A stretch of DNA of 64,000 nucleotides from positions 56,066,843 to 56,130,842 of the forward strand of contig OW386290.2 in NCBI GenBank assembly GCA_936432065.2. The letters run 5' to 3'. Source of the stretch: Rutpela maculata. Lineage: Eukaryota > Arthropoda > Insecta > Coleoptera > Cerambycidae. This document shows positions 43,820-55,262 of the stretch, in pieces (the first letter of the stretch is position 1; each line of letters begins with the position of its first letter). Below the pieces are notes generated by a model. It was not told the DNA's origin, did no database searches, and saw only the letters and a list, made by a program, of their open reading frames with translations. The translations under genes were made by a program, and so were the position numbers.

Positions 43820-46502
43820 ACGTCTATTATGTCGAAAAAAAAATAAAAATGATTTCAGGTCGTTTGAAAATTTGTACAACAAATGTTTACATGATAATAA
43901 TAATTTAAAAAAGTCAGATGCCTAGATAATGGTGGATTATACGTCAGCCGCTTATATAAACCTGTATAAAAAACAACTGATGTAAAATCATGTCAGGTTC
44001 AATGAAACTTATACAGTTAACTATTTATATTATTAAAATGATAAAAACAATGGTCAGCTATTCTTTCAATGGGGGTAAGACTGTCAGCTGAGGGATTATA
44101 AGTGCTGAGCGAGCTTTTAATCTGAGTATGGTGCATCCAATGTATGATCTAACTGACGATCTTTCCCCCTTGATATCAATAGCTCACGTACATGTTCATT
44201 TAATATATTGCTTAAATAATCATTTCTAGAAATTTATTGAAATCAATTTAAACTAAAATTTATGATTTTAATCTAGTTTTCATAATACATAATGTGTTGC
44301 TCCCCTGGATTTTTCTGATTCCTTTTGGTTCCTAATGAAATGATAAGAGGTTTGAAGCCTGTAGATTTAGGGGAGAGTTTGCCCCTGAGGGCTACAATTT
44401 TAAATTTCTATAAAAAAACGCCGAAATTAAGAAAAGCAATTCTATCTGAAAAATATATTTTCTCTTATTAAATGAATATAGTTGGGATTCTTTAGGCTTC
44501 CAAAAATAGCAATATACATACTACTTGCATCAATATTAATTGAAAGTGTATTTAAAATTACTTAATGAATAGCGAAAATGCAAGAAAATTAAAATTAGTG
44601 TTTTCAGCAAATTTTACGAGATTTAAGCTTCTATATAGCATAATAGCATGATTTTTCTGTCAAAAAAACGCAAAAATTCATATTTGTTAAATGTTTTATC
44701 TATTGTTCTGTTTTATCAGTAGAGGTTTTTTTTATTGGAATAGTATATAATAGAAAGAAAACAATTTGTATTTAGGTTATTAAATTATAATTATTATTTA
44801 ACAATTGCTTCTACAGATGACGGAGGTAATACATTAGTTTTAATTGAAATGATTTTAAAGCAAATACATTTTTGAACAGTTTAAAATCTTGACAATGTTT
44901 GAAATGGGATTTGGTGAAAATTGAAGATTGTTCAACAGACTCCATTCTTGGTAATTTTCTCAACCAAGATCCATACTGTTGAAACCTTTCGAAAAGGAAA
45001 TTTGGATCATCATTGGTGTTTCACTCTTGATATTTAACAACGAGGAAGTGATTGTTTTCTTTTTATTTTCGGATATCTTATTTGAAAAGAATGATAACGG
45101 TACTGTCTCCTCTGCCAAATACCATAAGTGTCGATTGAAACTTGTTAGTGCGGCCTAAACTACTTTAAGATCAATAGTTTTGTAACTGTTCAAGCAGTAC
45201 CATAGCTGTAAATCATTCATGGGGCATCTGCTGCTTTAGGAGCGTTCAACTAGCATTTAATGTAAACCAGAGCAATGAAAAGACAGATTTGCCGCAATTT
45301 ATCAACCTTTTCTAGCTCATAACCCAGCTGCTCGCTAAATGCGCACATTATTGCTGCATAGATTATTGTTCCATCTTGCTTTATGAAAAACTCCAGGCTT
45401 CTGCCAGTGAATTCCGCCAAATAGTATTAGTAAGACTTCAGCACGTTCTCTGTAGTCTCCACGAGGAAGGAGATCTTTGTTCTGGCTTAAAACAAGTTTC
45501 AAGAAAGTAACGTCTTCCTCTTTCAAAGATCTTAAGTTCCTGCCTTTGATTAGAAATAAATATGAAATGAAGGAAGAAGATATACGTTTTTAAATATAGC
45601 AATACTCAAATTTATTTTATATAAACATGATAAGCTGAAAAAACTGCATACTTACCTACATGTCCTTTTCGTACGGCTTGGCAACTGCGACTGAAAATAA
45701 AACTCGGCAAGTCTACAAACGCTCCAAAAAAAAATGGCGATTTCACGTGCGCCAACTTAGATGCGCGAACTTTTCCCGCCAATGCGAGTTACACTTTAGA
45801 TTGTTCAGTGGCTAGACAAATGGAATCCCCGAATTCTTCTACTTAAATACATCCAAGAGAGTCCTAACGGTCATAGGTAAGGGCGCAGGAAATTTGCGTA
45901 GAAATGCGCAGATAGTTACTGTCACAATTTGTCAAGGTCTGTGCAAATTTAACCTACAGGAAAATACAATGAAAAAATATATTTTTTAAAATTGTTTATT
46001 TTCCAGCATTAGTGTATGTTACCATTGTAACTGAAACCATAAGTTTTAGTTTAAATTGATTTCAAGTCACTTGAAATTTCTAGAAATGATTATTTAAACA
46101 ATATATTAAATGAAAATGTACGTCAGCTATTGATATAAAGGGGGAAAGATCGTCAGTTAGATCATACATTGGATTGCACCATACTCAGATTAAAAGCTCG
46201 CTCAGCACTTATAATCCCTCAGCTGACGGTCTTACCTCCATTGAAAGAATAGCTGACGATTGTTTTTATCATTTTACTAATATAAAGAATTAGCTGTATA
46301 AGTTTCATTGAACCTGAAATGATTTCACATCAACTGTTTTTTATACAGGTTTATATAAGCGGCTGACGTATAATCCCCCATTATCTAAGCAGCTGACTTT
46401 TTTAAAATTATTATTATCATGTAAACATTTGTTGTACAAATTTTCAAACGACCTGAAATAACTTTTGAATTTTTTTTTTTTTTTTTTCGACATAATAGAC
46501 GT
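43820..46502. mobile_element. Inverted-repeat element with GTCAGCT motifs
   Basis: Ends ACGTCTATTATGTCGAAA at left and its inverse at right. Arms of about 470 bp (43820-44290 and 46030-46502) are inverted copies with many GTCAGC/GCTGAC motifs (about a dozen). The interior includes a decayed protein on the minus strand. TSD unresolved; superfamily not assigned. Confidence 0.65.
44900..45530 (-). pseudogene. Remnant of a TE-associated protein (PG.FH.ARWM family)
   Basis: Minus-strand frames recover LLPRGDYRERAEVLLILFGG, PGVFHKARWNN, MCAFSEQLGYELEKVDKL, QICLFIALVYIKC, LNAPKAADAPMNDLQLWYCL, YKTIDLKVV, AALTSFNRHLWYLAEETVPL and SFFSNKISENKKK. I know this pattern as a multicopy uncharacterised protein of insect and other invertebrate genomes (PGA.HHARWM, HLWYLSEE motifs). 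The biochemical role is not known to me. Multiple frameshifts and stops. It lies inside the GTCAGCT element and may be its original gene. Confidence 0.55.
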
Positions 46503-47040
46503 TCTCTCACGACCAGGTCCACCACGATTCTGAAAGCTGACGCTTGTTTCGATTACTAGCCATATCTAGACTATCGATTATACACAAAATCAAGCGACGC
46601 GACGTGAAATCACCATCAAAAATGCAACGCTGTCTCCCGGGCTATAAGATATACAAGGAACATATTGCAGCTAATCTAGTTTAAACAAAAGTTTAAACGT
46701 ATCCTGACCCTAAATGTTTTGAAGGTTATTCGAGAGAATAAATTTTAACAAAAATCGAAGAGAATGTTCCAAAATGTACCCTAAACACAACATTGTGGAG
46801 TTAATTCGTGATATTTTGCAAGGACATGCGACTGAAGAAGAAAATGAGGTTCTAAAGAACTGGCTTACCTTCAAAATATCTTTTTATAAAATTATCACAA
46901 AGTTTTAAAGTTTAAAGAAACCGGAGATGTGTGAGTACAAATAGGCGTAATTGAAGAGTCAACTGCAAACAATAAAACTCATTTTTACTGCATTAACGGA
47001 GGTATCTTCCATGGTTGGAACTGAATAATAATAGTATATT
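46503..47040. other. Unassigned spacer
   Basis: A short frame at 46769-46905 (MYPKHNIVELIRDILQGH) is not recognised. Nothing else supportable. Confidence 0.35.
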
Positions 47041-47044
47041 ATGT

Positions 47045-47160
47045 AACAAGTTTTATAAACGTCATTTTAGTCACGAGTTTTATTAATCGCGAGCGACGCG
47101 TAGCGGAGTGAGTGTTTAATAAAATGAGTGACTAACAAGTTTATAAAACGTGTTGCATAC
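47045..47160. repeat. Imperfect palindrome with GTGACTAA ends near recombinase gene
   Basis: TTTTAGTCAC-GAG-TTTTATTAA (47065-47089) is inverted at 47116-47135 as TTAATAAAATGAGTGACTAA. The centre is G+C rich (CGCGAGCGACGCGTAGCGG). GTGACTAA recurs on the other side of the gene at 48619 and 48650. Confidence 0.65.
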
Positions 47161-47275
47161 TATACTTTTTCTACGACAGCAAATATCTAAATAAAAAATT
47201 TGGAAGTTATTTTCATATTTCATTTATTAACGTATCAATAACATGGTAACAGTAAAAAATTACTAAACTATTGTT

Positions 47276-48487
47276 CTACTTATTGTGTACATTAATGGTT
47301 ACATTGGAAACATTTTGGCAATTGCTAAAAAAACTAAGTGATTTTCCTAAATGCGTTCCATCGAACTGTGTTAAATTTGCTTCATGATTTGAATTGAAGT
47401 TAATACTTGGTCCACTTTCATTTTTATCAATGCTTGAACTTTGAGCAATTGCAATATCAATATTCTCTTTATTTTTTTGCATTGCATTATTTTGAACAGT
47501 GTTCATGATTTTAGTAGCGGTCTCAATTTTATTGTTTAACGAGTGGTCAATATAACTCTCTGCAACAGCTGTGGATCGCCACCCTCCATGACGCTTTAAT
47601 GCTGTGATGTCCGCACCCGAGTCCACCAAAATCGTCGCTGAAGACCTTCTTAGGCAATGACCAGTATAAGCAGCAGGGTCAGGTAATTTTAAGAATTTTG
47701 CTACTACGCTAGAGAGGCTGCCAAATTTATTAATTCCAATTGGCTGTTTTCTACATTTTCCTCGCTGGTAGTTTAAGAAAAATCGGGTAGTACTTGTCAG
47801 GTTTGGAGGTCGAAGTTCCATGTATTTCTTGCATGTATGATAGAAATTACCTCCAATAACAAACTGACGTTCCGTTTTTGTTTTCGTGTCAGGAATGTGA
47901 AGTAAAAGGGCCGTGTTAAGGTCTTCAACATCACTTGTTTGAATTTTCGTCAATTCTTCCCGCCGACAAGCTCCCATTATTCCAAAAAGTAACCCTACCT
48001 AAAATATTTATAATTTTGTTTATTTTTATTTAATTTGGTTTTATACTATTACCTTTGTAAATAGGTATTCTTCGTCTGGAGCAGATGATAAGAATTCTCT
48101 AATTTGCTGGGGTGTCAATATTTTCGACTTTTTAGGTCTGTAACCGTCTAATTTACGCTTCAGAAATGCGCACAATTTGGGATACTTGCTAATATCAACA
48201 TTGTTTTTTAGATTAATTGTCATCCGCAGCATTGAATAGATTGCCCACAAAGAGGACGGTTTCATCTTTTTCGACAAATTTTGGAAATAAGCAAGTAATA
48301 CATTCTCAGAAAATGAATTTGTTTGGTTTTCTTGACGCCAATCTTGGAAAAGTTTATATGCACGTTCGTATTGACTTTTAGATTTTTCTGGCAGCAAACT
48401 AGTAGTTGCCGATGCCGCTGCTTGAGTAATTTCGGGCGGAGTACCAATGAAAACATCTTCTTCACTTTCACTGTCGTTTAGGCTCAT
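47276..48487 (-). CDS. Tyrosine recombinase, Crypton/DIRS-like, two exons, apparently intact
   Basis: Exon 1 is 48487-48053 and exon 2 is 47998-47276, joined across a 54-bp intron (CAAAG|GTAATA ... ATTTTAG|GTAGG). The product is about 385 aa. The N-terminal half is a SAM-like core-binding domain (KSKSQYERAYKLFQDWRQEN, LTPQQIREFLSSAP). The catalytic domain has R157 (GACRREEL), H259 and R262 (TGHCLRRSSATIL), W285 in the H/W position (KRHGGWRS) and Y294 (AESYIDHS), so all residues of the R-H-R-W-Y set are present. A low-complexity N/S/K tail follows. These enzymes cut and rejoin DNA through a 3'-phosphotyrosine. In insects such stand-alone genes are Crypton transposases or their domesticated descendants. 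No RT or RNase H lies nearby, which argues against DIRS. No inactivating change seen. Confidence 0.88.
47999..48052 (-). other. 54-bp intron of the recombinase gene
   Basis: GTAATAG donor and TATTTTAG acceptor; AT-rich. Removing it keeps the frame open across the Arg-box region. Confidence 0.88.
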
Positions 48488-48699
48488 TTTTTTCCAAAAA
48501 ATACAAAATTACTTGTCTCTTGTCACAATGCGTCGATTTATTTTGACAGATTGATGACAAGAATTACGGAAAACTAACTTGATTTTTGCCATTAAAATAT
48601 CTAGAATTAACCTCAGCCGTGACTAATATCTCGTTGCTAAGTTCAGCCTGTGACTAAAATGCACGAAGTCACGGTTTGTCGAAAGCGTGTTTAAAGGAT

Positions 48700-49500
48700 T
48701 ATTTAGCGTCATGGAAACGTATACGATAAACGCCATTTTAAAGATGGAAGTAGAAAAACGTCTTTATTACAAAAAGTATACATGTATGATCAAATCATAC
48801 ACAATTATATTTTTAATTGCGGTTCATTTAATTTGTCGCAAAATTACAGTCTTAAAAAATAATCTCATTATTCTACATAATTTTTTTAGGACATTTAAAT
48901 TTATTTTATTACTTATTATATGTTACCTTACCTACAGTCCATCTCATACTATTATCTCTTTTTAAATCTGAATGATGTATTTCAGTTTTCTTTATGAATG
49001 TTATTATTTGTACAGTTTGCATTTATATAATATGTTAGTTAATTAACTAACTTGGGGGCTAATTACTCACCATAAGATTTTCGTTTGTGAGTTCTGTCTA
49101 TCTGTGTTTCTAAAATATTTAATAAAAGTATCTTTGAAAAAGAGAAAAAAATATGTAGTTACTATTACCTCTATGTTGATTATTATTTATTTTATTGCCT
49201 TTTAATATGTTATAATTGATTGTAACCAAATCATACATCCATTGGGTAAACAAAATTTAACACTAAATATAGGTAGCAAAAAGAAAAACGTCTAAAATTC
49301 AATTTATCACTTTCTAGATTTAGAATTTATTTTGCATTGAAACCGGAAATTATATACAGCTTGGCACTTCCGCTAGTATTAGTGGTATGTTCTCAATGTC
49401 ACCGCTATTTACTCTTAAGGCGAGCGACCATTGAACGTAACGCTAACATATATACAAATAATTAATATTACAAATAATTGATATTTGTCCTAAAATATAA
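48700..49500. other. Unassigned spacer
   Basis: A 92-codon hydrophobic frame (48687-48965) is AT-driven and not recognised. No repeat ends seen. Confidence 0.4.
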
Positions 49501-49681
49501 GCCTATTATTCCGTGATAAGTAACATAGTTCGGTTGCCAAACTGTATATTTTATGTAAACCTAAAATTATTGCATTATTTCTGAATTAGTACAAGGACAT
49601 ATTGAGCTGCAAGAAAATTGATGATGACATTCTGTCACCCATGGGCAACTCGATATATTCAATATGGCGGCTATATAAAGG

Positions 49682-49974
49682 CACTTAAACAACTATAAGC
49701 ATACATTTGCAGCATGGAAATGTGCACCTTGTTTTTGATCGGTACAAGGAGTATAGTACTAAAGACTACACAAGATCAGGTAGATCTACAGGAGTAACCA
49801 GAGTTCGCATACTCACATATACAACACTTCTGCCTTCACGGAGAGACATTTTGAGCTTAAATGAAAACAAGAAGCAATTAATTGAACTGATTTGCAGTAG
49901 CATTGTTGGTGATGAATCGTTTAAAAAAAAAACAAAACTAGTAAATACAGTCTAATTTTGACAGGTGCACAAGA
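49682..49974 (+). pseudogene. PIN-like protein copy D, middle part
   Basis: The frame from about 49690 reads HLVFDRYKEYSTKDYTRSGR, ILTYTTLLPSRRDILSLNEN and KKQLIELICSSIVGDESFKK. This corresponds to the FDGY...TKS.ER segment of copy B. The N-terminal VIDGG lobe is missing. It ends at the nested insertion. Confidence 0.6.
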
Positions 49975-52683
49975 CCCACTAAACAAAATATATATCCGTA
50001 ATATTACGCAATGTTAAACTGAAGTAACATATTTAATGTTTTCTCGCAATATGATATTTATATTAAAATAACTAACTTTGTTATAGCTGAGAAATGTTAA
50101 ATTGCAAAATATTGAACAAATATTTAGTTAATATTAGCTCGAAAATATTTCCGTTACATAAAAAAAATATATTTAGCAAATGTATGTCACATATTATCAT
50201 CAATGTATCTTTAATATTGCCAGTAAAATAAGCATATTATATTACAAGAATGTAACTTGTAATATTACACGAAAATATTTGACATATATAACTGTAAATG
50301 TGTTACGAATTAATCTCATACATTATGAATAATATGCATTTGATCATACATTAACATTATCTGCAACGTTTATTCTATGTAACTACCATGAACTTCTGTG
50401 ACAACTCGCCTACTGACAGGACGCGTCGTTTCCCGTCTAAAATAGTATGAACATAACCTTAAAACCTTCGATATCTTGTGAGTAAGTGTGTCGTGCCTTA
50501 ATCTCAGAAATGGGTGATAAAAGCGAGAAAAAGATAAGTAAGTAGATAATTACAGTAACGTAGAAATTCGTGGAAACTTTTGACAACAAAATAAAATTAA
50601 ACTTTAGATTTTATTTAGTTACCTTAAATTTGCGGTATTTTTACACCTGTGTTATTTGTCGAAGCACACTAATTGCGTTTTATTGATAAACATATAACAT
50701 TAAAATATTATTCTTGTTTCAACCTGCTTATTTTAGGTCAGTTTGTCAGTTATTTATTTATTGCTTTACTCACCGGAGGCTAGGAGCTTAACCCCAGATC
50801 AGTTGCATATGTGGTCCTAATCACGGGGAAAAAAAAATAAAAATTTGAGATTAGGCCACCGATAAGTAAATCAATTTGCCCTGTTTTAAGTTGGCTGCTC
50901 GACCAACGTAATAGCTACTAGAGTGCTGGTGGCAGAAATTTTTATATTGAAGTTGAAAAGTGTAAAGACGTCATAATAACAAGCCGGAGAAACCATTTCA
51001 GTCATTACGGCGTTGCTGATTTTTGAATTAACAGTTAATTAAAAATGCAAAAAAAAAATCAAACGCTCCTATATGATTTTATTGTATCAACCAGTTGTTT
51101 TAAACGTTGCCTGTCAATATGACATTGATATAAATGCAGTCGGCTGAAATCTATGTGTCTGCGCTTTTTCATAATTTAATTTTTTTTTATTAATTTATGA
51201 TATGGGTGATTTTGTAAGGGATTAAAATACAATAATAATTTGAAATTTTAAAAAATGTTGGATTATCTAAAAATTATAAAAAGGGTATAAGAGCAAGTAC
51301 CGACTCTTGAGGTACTCCATGTTTTATTGCCAATTCTTCTGCCGTTAAATTTTATTACTTTTGTTTCCTATTTTCGAGGAATGATGTAAGCCACTGTAAT
51401 ACTATCCCGTCAATTTAATATTTTTTTTAGTTTCAATACAAGTATTATTGTAATATATCTTTAATATCTTTATTATAATAATATAAATAATATAAAATAT
51501 GTTATGTGGTAAACATGCATTATATAATAAAAAAAAAATTTCTTAAATACATTTGTCTGACGCTGTATCGCTTTAAACATAGATACAGCGTCAGACAAAT
51601 GTATTTAAAAATTTTTTTTTTATTATATAATGCATGTTTACCACATAACATATTTTATATTATTTATATTATTATAATAAAGATATTAAAGATATATTAC
51701 AATAAACAAGATAAAATAAAGATAATGATTAACTATGTTATGTCAGTCACTACTATACTTCTATACTGTATTCTCCATCAGATATTAATATATTTCACTT
51801 TTTAACAGAGGCTGTCAAAATTACCTTCACAACCACCACAACAAAACAATTCGAAGATGTGGTAGTTGAATGACTGCGTTTCACCAAACAAAGAAAACAG
51901 CGAGAGAGGCAATGAATAATATGAATTTTTTTTATAACACTAGTTTTTTTCTTGTTGAGAATTTGCATTTTTATTTTTATTTATATTTATACATTGTATA
52001 TTTTTATGTATATTTTTAACAAAATATATTTTTGATTAAATGTATTCTTTTTATTTTAGGTTTAGATGATTGTTTATTAAATACTATAGATGCCTCAACT
52101 GATGCAAGTTAGTGCTGAAGGATTATGGACAGATGTCTGTCGAATAATGTGTCCTCCACTCATAAATTAGTACACTACATCTTACAATTTCCTATGAGTA
52201 GAAACACATAATTTGACACAATATATCTGTCCGTAATCCTCTAATACTAACTGGCACTGGGACAACTATAGTATTCAACCAAGGTTGTTACTTTGGGACA
52301 ATATTAATTCAGAACTAAATTAATGTTACCTTAATATTTACATTTATCTTGATACTACATTGCCTTACTAGTATTCCAATATTAAGCATACATTGCAGCA
52401 ATGATATTCATGGTGAGATAAATAAGTATGTAATGTTACACGTCTAATAAGTATGTAATGTGACAAGTTATATTGATAAATTATTACGTCAACGTGTTAT
52501 GAACATTAAGTAATATTTTCACAATGTTACCTTTTTAACAATGTAACAGAGTAACATTTAATAGTATGACAAATTATTTTGTAGTAACATTACGACACAG
52601 TTCATGATCTGTTTTACATAACATTACATGTAACATTGTAATATTGAGGTTCTATTAAAGTAATAATATATTGTTTAGTGGGG
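49975..52683. mobile_element. CCCACTAAACA-ended element, copy 2
   Basis: Starts CCCACTAAACAAAATATA, ends TATATTGTTTAGTGGGG. A candidate 4-bp duplication AAGA lies at 49971-49974 and 52684-52687. It splits the PIN-like gene. The interior is rich in TAATATT words and holds a 259-bp palindrome. Possible small exons: ATGGGTGATAAAAGCG at 50511, with a GTAAGT donor, and an acceptor-led stretch at 52061-52113 ending in TAG. No recognised transposase. Confidence 0.65.
51446..51704. repeat. 259-bp near-perfect palindrome
   Basis: Arms of about 123 bp around a 12-bp loop (CGCTTTAAACAT, near 51571-51582). For example, GATACAGCGTCAGACAAATG in the right arm is the complement of the left. Almost no mismatches are visible, implying recent origin or gene conversion. 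Confidence 0.92.
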
Positions 52684-53652
52684 AAGAACTTTAAGACATT
52701 CATCGTGCAGAAATAAAACGAAGGCATGACCTAAGAAATATTCACGAAGAAGCAGATACGATTCTTGTACAGCAAGTTATCCTGGCTGCTGCTGATGCAG
52801 ACAAGCAGGTTGTCGTTATATCAGATGACAGATGTTTTTCTGCTTCTTTTGTACTTTTACAACTTAAGAAGATATCTGCAACAATTCTGATGGAATCACC
52901 TGTCCAGGGTCGTACACTAATTGGCATTAGAGCATCTGCTGTTAAACACGAGAAAATAATAACCTGATGTGCTAGTACTTCATGCTATCACTGGATGTGA
53001 TACCACTGCCATGAGTTATGGCATTGGGAAGAATAAAGCCATTAATGTTTTGAAAAGAGGACACTCCTTGTCATTGGTTGGATATCTACATGCTGATCTG
53101 TCTGACATGAAGTGGCAAGCATCGAAGTTTATGGCTGCATGTTACGGAGCAAGTAAGTGTAACACAACTTTAGAGGCTTGTGTCAAACTATGGGCTGACA
53201 AAGTTGGAAGTGCGAAATCAGAACTACCGAAACTGTGCTCACAGCCAACAACAAATTCAGCGTTTGAAGAAGACTTTAAATGAGCTCACTTACAAACCTA
53301 CATTTGGAAAAACTCAATGGAATCTAACCCACCAGATTTGGATACACTGTTTCACGGGTTCTACAAGGATCAAAACTCGAGATGTCTGCTACCCACAACT
53401 TTGCCAGAGAATATTGAAGTTGCACCACCGGAAATTCTGAAATTGGTTAAGTGCTCTTGTGAAAGTGTATTGCCATGCAAGAGCAATCGATGTAGTTGCA
53501 GGAGTGCCAGCCTACCATGCACCATGTTTTGTTCATGCACAAATACTTTCTGTTCCAATGATTTCACACGGTTTGCTAAAGTAGAAGTGGAACGGGATGA
53601 AGACTTAATTGATGGTGATCTTGAAGAGACTACACCCGATTCCATATCTTAA
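52684..53652 (+). pseudogene. PIN-like protein copy D, catalytic-like region and Cys cluster
   Basis: Frames in sequence read DLRNIHEEADTILVQQVILA (about 52730), VVVISDD then (shifted) DVFLLLLYF-like residues, VQGRTLIGIRASAVKHEKII, VLVLHAITGCDTTAMSYGIG (52960-53025), and TLEACVKLWADKVG. The last 112-codon frame, from 53317, ends in the cysteine cluster LVKCSCESVLPCKSNRCSCR, SASLPCTMFCSCTNTFCSND (53445-53565) and stops at 53650. E-A-D, D-D and G-C-D-T-T are conserved, as in copies A and B. At least three frameshifts, so inactive. The 53317 frame alone is open. Confidence 0.65.
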
Positions 53653-54254
53653 AAAAAGGGCTGATCTCCATCTAGACAACATTTTGTTAATCTTGATTTA
53701 TGAATGTTTTCTTTTTATACCAAGAGAAATTACCATATTATAATTGTCATCAATATTACACAAATTACATTGTTTATGCTTGAGAAATGAATTTTTTTTT
53801 TGTTTACTAATCTCCCAATACAATTTCAATGGTGTTTTTGAACTCTGCATCCTAAAAAACGTATAGGTTGAAACTTGCATGGAAAGATCATTTTCAAATT
53901 TAGGTAATTTATAGCCGCCATATTGAATATATCGAGTTGCCCAAGGATGACAGAATGTCATCATCCATTTTATTGAAGCTTAATATGTCCTTGTACTTAT
54001 TCAGCAGTAAAAAAAACTTAATACAAAATTTTATGGTATTGGTTTTGGCAACCGGACTAACAGCACACCAAACGTTTATTTTAACAAAATATTGGCTATG
54101 ATTTAAAATTCGCCCCAATATCGCATCGCAGAACTCTTTTGCTCATCAACGAATTCAGCTTTTTCCTTGACTTCTAGAACATGTTTACTGATATGAAAGC
54201 TTAATCTGAAAAATTTATTTTACGATATATTCACAATCGACTGACACAAAATAC

Positions 54255-54335
54255 TCACTATTTAATAAAATAGAATAAAATACAATGGAATAGAATAATC
54301 TTTATTTTCCAACTAGACTGTTACACCAGAATGGG
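54255..54335 (-). repeat. LINE-like 3' end fragment
   Basis: Complement reads GGAAAATAAAGATTATTCTA followed by imperfect TTTTATTCTAT repeats, a typical LINE tail. No ORF remnant adjoins it. Confidence 0.35.
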
Positions 54336-54611
54336 CATCGTCATTTACATGGATAAATATTAGTCTAAAATTAGAATTAAAAAAAAAAATACATTTCAGA
54401 TATAGATACCAAGTAGCTGTAAAAATATTAAATGTCCGTGTTCAATGTGAAAAATAAAAAATAGAGAAAGAAGAAAATAAATACAAAACATGATAGCAAT
54501 TACTCCAAAATTGTAGTGCCAGGGTGCTGGTGGAATCAAACCTACTAAGATTGCCATGTGTCAGTACGACAAAAAGCAAGAAACATCTATAAAAACCGCT
54601 GCCCAAAGAAT

Positions 54612-55262
54612 CACTACTTCCACATCCTGATTTTCTATCCAAGTCTCTCATAACGAAAAAATTTTGTATGTGGAAATAATTGTTTATAGAACTTTAATAA
54701 CATAATATTTTAAATCGTCTACCCCAAAAACCCATAAAGCGATATCCCACGCGGTAGTGGAGTGGGGGTGGATTAAATAAAAAGAATATTTTGAGTCTCT
54801 TTCCTCTACACACACTAAATCACATTTTTTTTTCATCCCCTATAATAAAGGGGTAGGGGTGGTAATGGGAGTGGCTAATGCCAAATTTTTTTTTGAGACC
54901 TTAGCTTCTTTTGTATATACTAAATACCAATTTTATGGACTCTTTCCTGCTTGATTTACCTATTTACCCCATATTACCTCCCAACCCTTCAACAGAATAA
55001 GATGAAAATATAATCTAGTTCCAGATCCCGTTAAAGTACATACGTGTACCGAATTTCAAGACAATATCTTAAACGGTTCCAGAGCAATCGTGCGCACAAA
55101 AAAGTTACAGACCGACAGACCAACAGCAATTTTTTTTCGTTCAAACTTAAAATCTCAAAGTTTCATGACATTCTAAGCCTATTTGAACAATAAAAATTTT
55201 CAAAAATTTTTTTCTCGTTACTATACTTCCACTGGATGTGGAAGTAAAATGAACTGGGGTTC
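54612..55262 (+). repeat. CACTACTTCCACATCC element, copy 2
   Basis: The left end CACTACTTCCACATCC is matched inversely by GGATGTGGAAGTAAAATG at 55236-55253. The interior matches 27640-27990. The right end also forms a hairpin, ACTTCCAC-TGGAT-GTGGAAGT (55229-55249), reminiscent of a Helitron 3' end. Contains AGACCGACAGACC near 55111. Confidence 0.6.

Larger units (their letters stand above)
49526..54059. mobile_element. TA-flanked TIR element carrying PIN-like copy D
   Basis: Element 49528-54057. The left end GTTCGGTTGCCAAA matches the right end's complement GTCCGGTTGCCAAA. Arms of about 170 bp are inverted, including GTACAAGGACATATT.AGCT and CAACTCGATATATTCAATAT (49659-49678 and 53919-53938). 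TA on each side. Between the arms lies the PIN-like gene on the plus strand, broken by a CCCACTAAACA element. The terminus is similar to that of 23012-27571. Confidence 0.65.

Noticed and set aside
51506..51805. 99-codon ORF on the plus strand
   Set aside because: It runs through the palindrome and is an artefact of its AT-rich arms.
49975..52683. Assigning the CCCACTAAACA elements to the CACTA superfamily
   Set aside because: CACTA is followed by non-duplicated CCC/GGG and there is no 3-bp direct TSD or CACTA transposase; the resemblance is superficial.
54612..55262. Helitron with CTRR end
   Set aside because: Hairpin followed by CTGG is suggestive, but inverted ends point to a TIR element and no TC start or A/T target is evident.
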